Below are positions 1 to 5,920 of a stretch of 10,671 nucleotides of DNA, one piece after another. Position numbers and translations under genes: made by a program. The stretch comes from Acidimicrobiia bacterium. GTDB taxonomy: Bacteria > Actinomycetota > Acidimicrobiia > Acidimicrobiales > SZUA-35. Position 1 is the stretch's first letter. Each line of letters starts with the position of its first letter. The stretch covers positions 1 through 10,671 of the forward strand of contig JAOUGG010000040.1 in assembly GCA_029857855.1 (NCBI GenBank), given 5' to 3'. The notes below the pieces were generated by a model. That model was given only the letters and a program-made list of their open reading frames with translations. It searched no databases and had not been told where the DNA came from.

Positions 1-2
1 CG

Positions 3-1595
3 ATCACCTTCGAGCACAACCACATCCATCACCTCGGTCAGGTCGGCGTCGCGACCGGCGGTGCCGAAACCGCCACCGGATATGAACCGTCGTCGGCCAC
101 CGTGATTCGGTGCAACACGATCCACCACACCGGCATGCTCGACCACGAGTTCGGCGAGGGCGTCTACGTCGGGACCGGACGCACCGGTGCCGTGGACCGC
201 ACCTCCGGAGTCCTGATCGAAGGTAATGAGATCCACTCGATCGCCAACGAGGCCGTCGACGTCAAGCGCTACACCACCGACGTCACGATCCGCCACAACC
301 TCATCCACGACGTCACCCCCTACTACGGCGGCGCCATCTCGCTCGGCTTGAACAAGAACAACTGGGGTCCCGCCAACTACCTGGTCGAGTACAACCGGAT
401 CTGGAACGTTTCCTCGGGCCGCCACTACGCCCAGGCCATCGCCGTGGCCCACGGGCCCACGGTGATCCGCAACAACCTCATCTGGAACGTCGACACCCGT
501 CTCACCGACTCCTGGCCATGGACCGCCACGATCCAGGTCCACGGGGACGACAGTAGTGCCGACTGGGCCTACGGGTTCGGGAACCCGGCGGCCACCCGGG
601 TCGACATCGTCGACAACACGATCATCGGCTGCAACCAGGGCTGCATCGACAGCCACACCGAGCCTGGTCAGATCAAACCGACGCTGACGATCCAATCCAA
701 CATGGTCGATCGCGCCTCGACCGGCGACGCCACCAACAGCAGCGACATCGTCGTGTCGGCCGCCGACCTACTCGGACCGGTGACCGGAACGGCCGACAGG
801 GGATCCGGTCCCGGGTCCGGCATCCAGCTCCCCACACTTCCGCCGCCAACGACCACACCCCCCTCGCCCCAACCCACAACCGCTGCGCCGCCGACCACGT
901 TCGCCGCCGCACCGACAACGCCGACGTCGGCCGCCGGGAAGCCGGGATTCTCCGCCCCACCCTCCACCGGGGCTCGAACCGGCTCGGCGCCACAATCGCG
1001 CCCGAGCACCGGGGCACCATCGATTCCGGTCACACGGCCGCCGGCTCCGTCGTCGTCCGCTCCGACACGAAACGAAACCGGACGATCGGGCACCAAGCCC
1101 TTCATCGATCCGAACCCGAACGCCGGAGCGGGGCCGAGCTCAACGGATGTCGCTACGACGGTACGGCAGCCGGATTCGGCCTCGACCACCCGTGCGGCGA
1201 CGGACCCGCGGACCACACCAGTGGTGGCGGACCGGTGGCGCAGGAGCCCCTCCGACCTCCGGGTGTTCCTCGACGCCAATCTCGGACCCGACGTTCAAAC
1301 CGGCGCGAGTCCGACGGCAACAACGGAGCTGCGGTCTCCTGACGATCCGGATTGGCTGGTCGCGTTGATGACGCCCCGACCCCCGGTCGAACCGGCCGGG
1401 CGAAGCACACCGACCATTGCGGCCCGGCCGGTCGACCGACCGGCCGGCAACACCACGACCGCCCCGGACCGATCCGGCGCAAACAAGTCCGCAAGCCGCA
1501 ACGCCAATGGTGATCTACCGAGCACCACCCTGCCCGGCGCCACCACGGGTCTGGCAACGACGAGTACCCAACCGCCTGTCCAAGCCGCTCAGTGA
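3..1595 (+). CDS. Secreted right-handed parallel beta-helix protein with Pro/Thr/Ser-rich C-terminal tail (5' partial)
   Basis: The reading frame is already open at base 3, so the true start and any signal peptide lie before the window; 530 residues are visible. A GTG at 102 is in frame but lies inside the fold and is not the start. The first ~250 residues hold about seven repeating beta-helix turns, each with an N-x-I/L-style ladder: EHNHIHHLG, RCNTIHHTG, EGNEIHSIA, RHNLIHDV, EYNRIWNV, RNNLIWNV, DNTIIGC, QSNMVDRA. This is the pattern of the PbH1/NosD-type right-handed helices found in polysaccharide lyases, other carbohydrate-active enzymes and surface proteins. Residues ~276-530 are a Pro/Thr/Ser/Ala-rich tail. 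No LPXTG signal and no closing membrane segment are seen, so the protein is probably released or held non-covalently. A catalytic function cannot be assigned. The fold call is strong; extracellular location is inferred from the linker composition. Confidence 0.82.
   Translation: MTFEHNHIHHLGQVGVATGGAETATGYEPSSATVIRCNTIHHTGMLDHEFGEGVYVGTGRTGAVDRTSGVLIEGNEIHSIANEAVDVKRYTTDVTIRHNLIHDVTPYYGGAISLGLNKNNWGPANYLVEYNRIWNVSSGRHYAQAIAVAHGPTVIRNNLIWNVDTRLTDSWPWTATIQVHGDDSSADWAYGFGNPAATRVDIVDNTIIGCNQGCIDSHTEPGQIKPTLTIQSNMVDRASTGDATNSSDIVVSAADLLGPVTGTADRGSGPGSGIQLPTLPPPTTTPPSPQPTTAAPPTTFAAAPTTPTSAAGKPGFSAPPSTGARTGSAPQSRPSTGAPSIPVTRPPAPSSSAPTRNETGRSGTKPFIDPNPNAGAGPSSTDVATTVRQPDSASTTRAATDPRTTPVVADRWRRSPSDLRVFLDANLGPDVQTGASPTATTELRSPDDPDWLVALMTPRPPVEPAGRSTPTIAARPVDRPAGNTTTAPDRSGANKSASRNANGDLPSTTLPGATTGLATTSTQPPVQAAQ
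828..1592 (+). other. Low-complexity Pro/Thr/Ser/Ala-rich tail of the beta-helix protein
   Basis: From the first LPTLPPPTTT stretch to the stop codon the encoded protein is dominated by Pro, Thr, Ser and Ala. Such tracts usually act as extended, often O-glycosylated, spacers in secreted actinobacterial proteins. The tract is not uniform. Around 1227-1390 it is interrupted by two islands with hydrophobic and charged residues, SDLRVFLDANLG and DPDWLVALM. Linkers usually join two domains, but here nothing folded follows before the stop at 1593-1595, and the other frames just downstream encode no recognisable domain. Confidence 0.7.
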
Positions 1596-1605
1596 CCGGA
1601 CCGTC

Positions 1606-1626
1606 ATTGCCGACACGACCGGCAAT
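1606..1626. promoter_or_regulatory. 7-bp perfect inverted repeat: operator or hairpin
   Basis: ATTGCCG (1606-1612) is separated by seven bases from its exact reverse complement CGGCAAT (1620-1626). It starts 10 bases after the stop of the beta-helix gene. The last T of the right arm is also the first base of a candidate -10 box (TAGGAT, 1626-1631), so the site could be an operator covering the promoter of the downstream oxidoreductase. No T-run follows the stem, which argues against a classical intrinsic terminator, although actinobacterial terminators often lack one. A 7-bp palindrome in high-GC DNA can also occur by chance. Confidence 0.35.
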
Positions 1627-1631
1627 AGGAT
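1626..1631 (+). promoter_or_regulatory. Candidate -10 box TAGGAT upstream of the LLM oxidoreductase
   Basis: TAGGAT matches the actinobacterial TANNNT -10 consensus and lies in the only sizeable gap before the 1747 gene. It would give a start near 1638 and a 5' leader of about 109 bases. I see no convincing -35 hexamer at 16-18 bases upstream, so the call rests on the -10 and the position alone. Confidence 0.3.
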
Positions 1632-1655
1632 GAGAGCCGGTTCCCGAGAGCCGGT
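1632..1655 (+). repeat. Direct repeat of GAGAGCCGGT (two copies, 14-bp period)
   Basis: GAGAGCCGGT occurs at 1632-1641 and again at 1646-1655. Both copies fall in the gap between the beta-helix gene and the LLM oxidoreductase, just after the candidate -10 box. The 14-bp period is not a whole number of helical turns. The function is unknown. The rest of the gap, to 1746, shows no gene and no RNA element that I recognise. Confidence 0.4.
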
Positions 1656-1746
1656 CCGGGAGTGACGCACTCGCGCATTCGAAGCAGTCCGGAGTCTCCA
1701 CGAGATCCAGCGAAGCGTCGTCGGCGCCAAGACAACCAAGAGAGTC

Positions 1747-2757
1747 GTGAGCACCTACGAGATCCTGAGTCTGATCGATCATCTGCCCGACCCGGAGACC
1801 GGCCACCTGCCGAGCCAACGGGAGCGGATCCAGTCGGTGGTCCACCATGCGGTGGCCACCGAGACGCTCGGGTTCGCCGGGTTCAACGTCGGTGAACACC
1901 ACTTCGGCCGCTATATCATGCCGGCCCCGGAGCTGCTCCTCAGTTCGGTGGCCGCCCGCACCTCCCGAATTCGGCTCGGCACCTCGGTGTCGTTGCTGGC
2001 CAACCTCGATCCGGTCCGGTTCGCCGAGCAACTTGCGGTGCTCGACGTCCTGTCCGACGGACGTATCGAGGTCACGTTCGCCCGGGGGGCATCCGAGACC
2101 ACCGCCCGGGCGTTCGGCACCGAAAGCTTCGAAGAGCTTCGACCAAAGTTCGACGAGTCGTTGCGGTTGGTGCTGCGGCTGCTCGAAGAGGAGAGTGTCT
2201 CCTGGTCGGGTGAGCATCGCACGCCGCTCGTCGACGTCAGGCTCGAACCCCGGCCGCTCCAGCAGGCCCGCGAGATGATCTGGGTCGGGGGAGGGCTCTC
2301 CACGATCTCGGCCGACCTGGCGGCGGATCTCGGTCTGCGATTCATGCTCCCGAGCCTGTTCCGCTGGCCCGAGGACTACCGCGATATCGTGGCCCGCTAC
2401 CGGCGGCGGGCGTCGGCCAACGGCTTCACTGACGGCATCGAGGTCGGCTTTCCCACCTACATACACGTCGCCCCGAGTTCGCAGCTGGCGCGACGACGCT
2501 GGCGCCCGTACCTCGAGTCGTACCGCGACTTCGCCATGTCGTTGCGAGGCAGCTTCGGTCGACCGGTCGACTACGACTCCCTGCTGGAGGGTCCGGCCAT
2601 CGCCGGCAGCCCGGCCGAGGTGGTGGAACGCATCGGCGAGATCGATCAGACCCTCGGACTCGACCGCCAGCTCTTCCTCCTCGACATCGGCGGCCTGCCC
2701 GAGCCGCTGCTCCGTGAGTCGATGGAGCTGTTGGCCAATGGCCTCGAGTTGGCCTGA
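1747..2757 (+). CDS. LLM class flavin-dependent oxidoreductase (luciferase-like monooxygenase)
   Basis: This 336-residue protein has the length and motifs of the bacterial luciferase-like family, TIM-barrel enzymes that use reduced FMN or F420. Visible landmarks are GFAGFNVGEHHF near residues 42-53, typical of flavin-dependent luciferase-family members; SRIRLGTSV at 73-81; EQLAVLDVLSDGRIEVTFARG at about 94-114; and the C-terminal GSPAEVVERI at 287-296, the usual closing segment. The substrate cannot be read from the sequence. The GEHHF motif fits the FMN/alkanal-monooxygenase-like branch better than the F420 branch, but this is not decisive. The start is GTG at 1747, giving MSTYEIL; its ribosome site is weak (a GAGAG-like stretch just upstream). 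The stop lies 17 bases before the DUF1992 gene. Neither neighbour shows which substrate it oxidises. Confidence 0.85.
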   Translation: MSTYEILSLIDHLPDPETGHLPSQRERIQSVVHHAVATETLGFAGFNVGEHHFGRYIMPAPELLLSSVAARTSRIRLGTSVSLLANLDPVRFAEQLAVLDVLSDGRIEVTFARGASETTARAFGTESFEELRPKFDESLRLVLRLLEEESVSWSGEHRTPLVDVRLEPRPLQQAREMIWVGGGLSTISADLAADLGLRFMLPSLFRWPEDYRDIVARYRRRASANGFTDGIEVGFPTYIHVAPSSQLARRRWRPYLESYRDFAMSLRGSFGRPVDYDSLLEGPAIAGSPAEVVERIGEIDQTLGLDRQLFLLDIGGLPEPLLRESMELLANGLELA

Positions 2758-2762
2758 ACGTC

Positions 2763-2768
2763 TAACCT
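2763..2768 (+). promoter_or_regulatory. Candidate -10 box TAACCT for a leaderless transcript
   Basis: TAACCT fits TANNNT and ends exactly six bases before the GTG at 2775. This is the spacing expected when transcription starts at the first base of the start codon, the leaderless arrangement common in Actinomycetota. No Shine-Dalgarno sequence precedes that GTG, which agrees with leaderless translation. No clear -35 is visible. The box lies just after the stop of the preceding oxidoreductase gene and would serve the DUF1992-lutABC run. Confidence 0.45.
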
Positions 2769-2774
2769 GAGCGC

Positions 2775-2945
2775 GTGGACATCGTCGAGTCGATAGCCGA
2801 TCGCCGAATTCGAGAAGCCCGGGCTGCCGGCCTGTTCGACAACCTGGCGGGGCGAGGCCAACCGATTGCCGACATCGACCAGGAACGCCCCCCGGGTTGG
2901 TGGGCCGACCGCCTGGTCGAGCGCGAACGTCTGAAGCTGCAATGA
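2775..2945 (+). CDS. Small DUF1992 (DnaJC28-type conserved domain) protein, 56 residues
   Basis: The frame from GTG 2775 to TGA 2943-2945 encodes 56 residues. It matches the conserved core of DUF1992: ESIADRRIREARAAGLFDNL (residues 5-24), then GRGQPI (26-31), and WWADRLVERERLK (42-54), equivalent to the xxWW-KRK-ERE segment of actinobacterial members. The family is widespread, sometimes linked to DnaJ-type proteins, and has no established biochemical role in bacteria. This copy is at the short end, ending soon after the WW segment, while relatives are often about twice as long. Its stop overlaps the lutA start (ATGA, 2942-2945), so the two are probably translationally coupled. The domain match, the overlap and the promoter box together support a real gene. 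Confidence 0.7.
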   Translation: MDIVESIADRRIREARAAGLFDNLAGRGQPIADIDQERPPGWWADRLVERERLKLQ

Positions 2946-3676
2946 GGGTCGCACTGTTCGCCACGTGCCTGGTCGATGCCATGTCGCCCGGCGTCGGGAA
3001 GGCGACCGTCGAGGTGCTGGAGCGACTGGGCTGCACCGTCGAGTTCCCGATGGGCCAGACGTGTTGCGGTCAGATGCACACCAACACCGGATACCCCGAT
3101 CAGGCGGCCCCGATGGTGGCCGGCTTCCAGGAGGCGTTCGCCGACCACGAATACATCGTGGCCCCCAGTGGGTCCTGCGTGGCGTCGGTCAAACACCAGC
3201 ACGAGTGGATCGCCGCCGGCCAGCTCACCGACCGCCACGTGACGGAGGCCCGCCGGCTGGCCGACCGGACCTACGAACTGTCCCAGTTCATCGTCGATGT
3301 GCTCGGCGTGACCGACGTCGGCGCCTTCTACCCGCACCGGGTCACGTACCACCCGGCCTGCCACGCCACCCGCATGCTGGGTGTCGGTGACCGCCCACTC
3401 CAGCTGCTGCGGGCTGTACGGGGACTCGAATTGGTCGAGCTGCCGGAGGCAACGAGCTGCTGCGGCTTCGGCGGCACGTTCTCGTTCAAGAACGCCGATG
3501 TGTCGAGCGCCATGCTGACCGACAAGATCCACCACGTTCTCTCGACCGCGGCCGAGAGTTGTGTCGCCGTCGACGCCTCCTGCCTGCTCCACATCGGCGG
3601 CGGCCTCTCCCGCAACCGGACCGGGGTCACCACCGTCCATTTGGCTGAGGTACTGGCCGCTACGGAGGCGCCGTGA
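2942..3676 (+). CDS. lutA: LutA: iron-sulfur (CCG-domain) subunit of L-lactate oxidation
   Basis: This 244-residue protein is one of three subunits (LutA, LutB, LutC; YkgEFG in E. coli) that oxidise L-lactate to pyruvate in the cytoplasm. It has two cysteine-rich CCG domains: C9, then C41-C42-G43 in TCCGQM and C79 in PSGSC; and C140 in HPACH, C173-C174-G175 in SCCGFGGTFS, and C214 in DASCLLHIGG. All are standard for the family and of the kind that bind iron-sulfur clusters in related CCG proteins. The start chosen is ATG 2942 (MRVALFATCLVD). The frame is open to a GTG at 2897, but those codons overlap the DUF1992 gene and encode unconserved residues. The ribosome site is weak, so coupling to the upstream gene is likely. 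The stop overlaps the lutB GTG (GTGA). Confidence 0.92.
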   Translation: MRVALFATCLVDAMSPGVGKATVEVLERLGCTVEFPMGQTCCGQMHTNTGYPDQAAPMVAGFQEAFADHEYIVAPSGSCVASVKHQHEWIAAGQLTDRHVTEARRLADRTYELSQFIVDVLGVTDVGAFYPHRVTYHPACHATRMLGVGDRPLQLLRAVRGLELVELPEATSCCGFGGTFSFKNADVSSAMLTDKIHHVLSTAAESCVAVDASCLLHIGGGLSRNRTGVTTVHLAEVLAATEAP

Positions 3677-5172
3677 GCACGACCGACCAGCCGGCCGGCA
3701 AAGCGGAGATAACCCAGTGGCCCCGGGCGACCAACACGGGTCACCTCCACGGCGACTACTTCCCGCGGGCGGCGCGGGTCGCGCTGGCCGACCCTCAGCT
3801 CCGACGAAACATCGGCAACGCCACCACCATCATCCGCGAAAAGCGTGGGTCGGTTGTCGCCGAACTCGACGACTGGGCCGAACTGCGGGCGGCCGGGGCG
3901 GCGATCAAGGACGCGACGATGGCCGACCTCGGCGATCATCTCGAACGGCTGGAGACCGAAGTCGCCGCCCGGGGCGGCGTCGTACATTGGGCGGCCGACG
4001 CCGATGAGGCCAACCGGATCGTGATCGAGATCGCCCGACGGGCCGAGGCCCGCGACGTGGTCAAGGTGAAGTCGATGGCCACCCAGGAGATCGGACTCAA
4101 CGAGGCCCTGGCCGAGGCCGGCATCTCGGCCTGGGAAACCGATCTGGCCGAGCTGATCGTGCAACTGGGTGACGACATGCCCAGCCACATCCTGGTTCCG
4201 GCCATCCACCGCAACCGCTCCGAGATCCGTGACATCTTTCGCCGGGAGATGGGCAACGTCGGCGTGCCCGCCCCCGACGGCCTCACCGACGACCCCCCGG
4301 CCCTGGCCGAAGCGGCACGGATCCACCTCCGCAACCGGTTCCTGACCACCGACATGGCCATCTCGGGCGCCAATTTCGGGGTGGCCGAAACCGGGACCGT
4401 GATGGTCGTCGAATCGGAGGGCAACGGCCGCATGTGTCTCACCCTGCCGAGGGTGCTCGTCACGGTCATGGGCATCGAGAAACTCATCCCCACCTGGCGG
4501 GACCTCGAGGTCTACCTGCAGCTCCTGCCCCGGTCCAGCACCGGCGAACGGATGAACCCCTACACCACCATGTGGACGGGCGTGACCCAGGGCGACGGGC
4601 CGGAGGAGTTCCACCTCGTGCTCCTCGACAACGGCCGCTCCACGATCCTGGCCGACCCCGAAGGTCGCCCGGCGCTGCGCTGCATCCGCTGCTCCGCCTG
4701 CCTCAACGTGTGCCCGGTCTACGAGCGAACCGGAGGCCACGCCTACGGCTCGATCTACCCCGGCCCGATCGGTGCCGTGCTGTCGCCGCAGCTCACCGGA
4801 GTGGCCGACAATCCGTCGCTGCCCTTCGCGTCGACGCTGTGCGGCGCGTGCTACGAGGTCTGCCCGGTTGCGATCGACATCCCGACCATGCTGGTGAGCC
4901 TACGGGCCAAGGTTGCCGCCGATCCCGACAGCGGCGACGCCCGGGAGCGCGCGGTGTTCCGATCGGCGGCCTGGGCGATGTCCCGTCCGCAGCGTTGGAC
5001 GAGGCTGCTCCGGTTGATGCGGCTCGGCCGTTTCCTGGCCCGCCGGGGCTCTTTTCGGAACCTCCCACCCCCGTTCAACGGCTGGACCGCCACCCGTGAT
5101 CTACCGGCGCCGCCCGATCAATCGTTCCGCGACTGGTGGACGGCGCAACGGGACGGAGGTGGCGATGCCTGA
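3673..5172 (+). CDS. lutB: LutB: 4Fe-4S subunit of L-lactate oxidation
   Basis: This 499-residue protein is the large subunit of LutABC. Residues ~60-330 form the LUD-type domain, with the family signature MAISGANFGVAETGT near 228-242. Two ferredoxin-like motifs follow: C337-x2-C340-x2-C343-x3-C347-P and C390-x2-C393-x3-C397-P, expected to hold [4Fe-4S] clusters for electron transfer. The stretch between them, GGHAYGSIYPGPIGAVL, is also typical. The C-terminal SFRDWW (484-489) is a family hallmark, showing that the protein is complete. The start is GTG 3673, overlapping the lutA stop by four bases, with GGAGG at 3664-3668 four bases upstream. The last eight bases overlap lutC. The electron acceptor is not evident from the window. 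Confidence 0.93.
   Translation: MSTTDQPAGKAEITQWPRATNTGHLHGDYFPRAARVALADPQLRRNIGNATTIIREKRGSVVAELDDWAELRAAGAAIKDATMADLGDHLERLETEVAARGGVVHWAADADEANRIVIEIARRAEARDVVKVKSMATQEIGLNEALAEAGISAWETDLAELIVQLGDDMPSHILVPAIHRNRSEIRDIFRREMGNVGVPAPDGLTDDPPALAEAARIHLRNRFLTTDMAISGANFGVAETGTVMVVESEGNGRMCLTLPRVLVTVMGIEKLIPTWRDLEVYLQLLPRSSTGERMNPYTTMWTGVTQGDGPEEFHLVLLDNGRSTILADPEGRPALRCIRCSACLNVCPVYERTGGHAYGSIYPGPIGAVLSPQLTGVADNPSLPFASTLCGACYEVCPVAIDIPTMLVSLRAKVAADPDSGDARERAVFRSAAWAMSRPQRWTRLLRLMRLGRFLARRGSFRNLPPPFNGWTATRDLPAPPDQSFRDWWTAQRDGGGDA
5155..5159 (+). promoter_or_regulatory. Ribosome binding site GGAGG that fixes the lutC start
   Basis: GGAGG lies inside the end of lutB, five bases before ATG 5165. 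It selects that ATG over the in-frame upstream start at 5096, whose extra 23 residues are unconserved. Confidence 0.75.
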
Positions 5173-5857
5173 CCGGCAACTTGTTGACACACCATTTGTT
5201 CCCGCCACCCGGACATCCCGGCAGGCCATTCTCGATCGGGTACGGGCCGCCACCGCCGGCTTCGAACCGGCGCCCGTCCGCCGGGACTACCGGCAGGCCG
5301 GCGCGCACCCCCAGCCCGATCCCGAGACACTGCTCGAGGTGCTCATCGACCGACTGGTCGACTACAAAGCCGAGGTCACCCAGTGTGCGATCACCGATGT
5401 GCACACCGCCGTCACCGCCTTCCTCTCGGCTGAAGAAGCGGTGCGGGTCGTGGTACCCGATGGCTTTCCCGACGAGTGGTTGGCGGGCTCGACCGATTCC
5501 GAATCGGGCCTGGTCCGGCTCGACGACACGGGACCGCTCACGGTCGACGAGCTCGATGCGGCCGACGGGGTGGTCACCACCTGTGCCGTCGCAGTGGCCG
5601 AGACCGGCACCATCGTGCTCGATGCCGGGGCGGGCCAGGGCCGACGGGCCCTCACCCTGCTTCCGGATCTGCATGTCGTGGTGGTGACAGCCGATCAAGT
5701 GGTGGCCCGGGTGCCCGATGCGCTCGGCAGGCTGGATCCCCGCCGTCCACTGACGTGGATCAGCGGGCCGTCGGCGACCAGCGACATCGAACTCAACCGG
5801 GTCGAGGGCGTACACGGCCCGCGCCGCCTCCGGGTCGTGGTGGCCGAGTCCGGCTAG
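5165..5857 (+). CDS. lutC: LutC: LUD-domain subunit of L-lactate oxidation
   Basis: This 230-residue LUD-domain (DUF162) protein is the third component of the L-lactate oxidation complex. It acts with LutA and LutB, and its exact catalytic role is not settled. Family features are the AVAVAETGTIVLDAG core at 141-155 followed by QGRRALTLLPDLHVVVV (158-174), then ISGPSATSDIEL (199-210) and RVEGVHGPRRLRVVV (212-226), the conserved close of the family. The variable, polar N-terminus (1-50) is also usual. ATG 5165 was chosen because a good GGAGG site is five bases upstream; it overlaps the lutB stop by eight bases. No lactate permease (LutP/LldP) or GntR-type regulator (LutR) is next to the operon within this window. 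Confidence 0.9.
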   Translation: MPDRQLVDTPFVPATRTSRQAILDRVRAATAGFEPAPVRRDYRQAGAHPQPDPETLLEVLIDRLVDYKAEVTQCAITDVHTAVTAFLSAEEAVRVVVPDGFPDEWLAGSTDSESGLVRLDDTGPLTVDELDAADGVVTTCAVAVAETGTIVLDAGAGQGRRALTLLPDLHVVVVTADQVVARVPDALGRLDPRRPLTWISGPSATSDIELNRVEGVHGPRRLRVVVAESG

Positions 5858-5859
5858 CG

Positions 5860-5865
5860 TAGGCT
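5860..5865 (+). promoter_or_regulatory. Weak candidate -10 box TAGGCT before the betA-like gene
   Basis: TAGGCT, preceded by an overlapping TAGCGT at 5855-5860, fits TANNNT and lies in the 63-base gap after lutC, the largest gap between 2775 and the window end. It could start a separate transcript for the betA-SDR-aldolase-mtnA run with a leader of about 50 bases. No good -35 is visible, and read-through from lutABC is equally possible. Confidence 0.22.
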
Positions 5866-5910
5866 GGCCAAATCCGCGGCCGCCCACGGTCGACGGTTCG
5901 GTGCATGTCA

Positions 5911-5916
5911 GGGAGG
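5911..5916 (+). promoter_or_regulatory. Ribosome binding site GGGAGG of the betA-like gene
   Basis: GGGAGG sits four bases before ATG 5921. It is among the strongest Shine-Dalgarno matches in the window and supports that start. Confidence 0.7.
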
Positions 5917-5920
5917 TCAC

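Noticed and set aside
102..104. GTG as the start of the beta-helix gene
   Set aside because: The frame continues upstream to base 3 with the same beta-helix pattern, so the gene starts outside the window.
1606..1626. Intrinsic terminator for the beta-helix gene
   Set aside because: The 7-bp stem has no following T-run and a 7-base loop, so it is kept only as an inverted repeat of undecided role.
1417..1665. A frameshifted continuation of the beta-helix protein in another frame
   Set aside because: The other-frame translation has no recognisable domain and no homology-like pattern, so the stop at 1593-1595 looks genuine.
2897..2941. 15-codon upstream extension of lutA
   Set aside because: The residues are unconserved, overlap the DUF1992 gene, and precede the canonical MRVALFATC start.
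1153..3036. Open minus-strand frame of 627 codons
   Set aside because: It lies opposite the beta-helix tail, the LLM oxidoreductase and the DUF1992 gene, all with recognisable families. Its translation is Arg/Gly/Pro-rich with no domain. Long antisense frames are expected in high-GC DNA.
3328..4740. Open minus-strand frame of 470 codons opposite lutA/lutB
   Set aside because: Composition is typical of an antisense shadow, and the + strand carries clear LutA and LutB motifs throughout.
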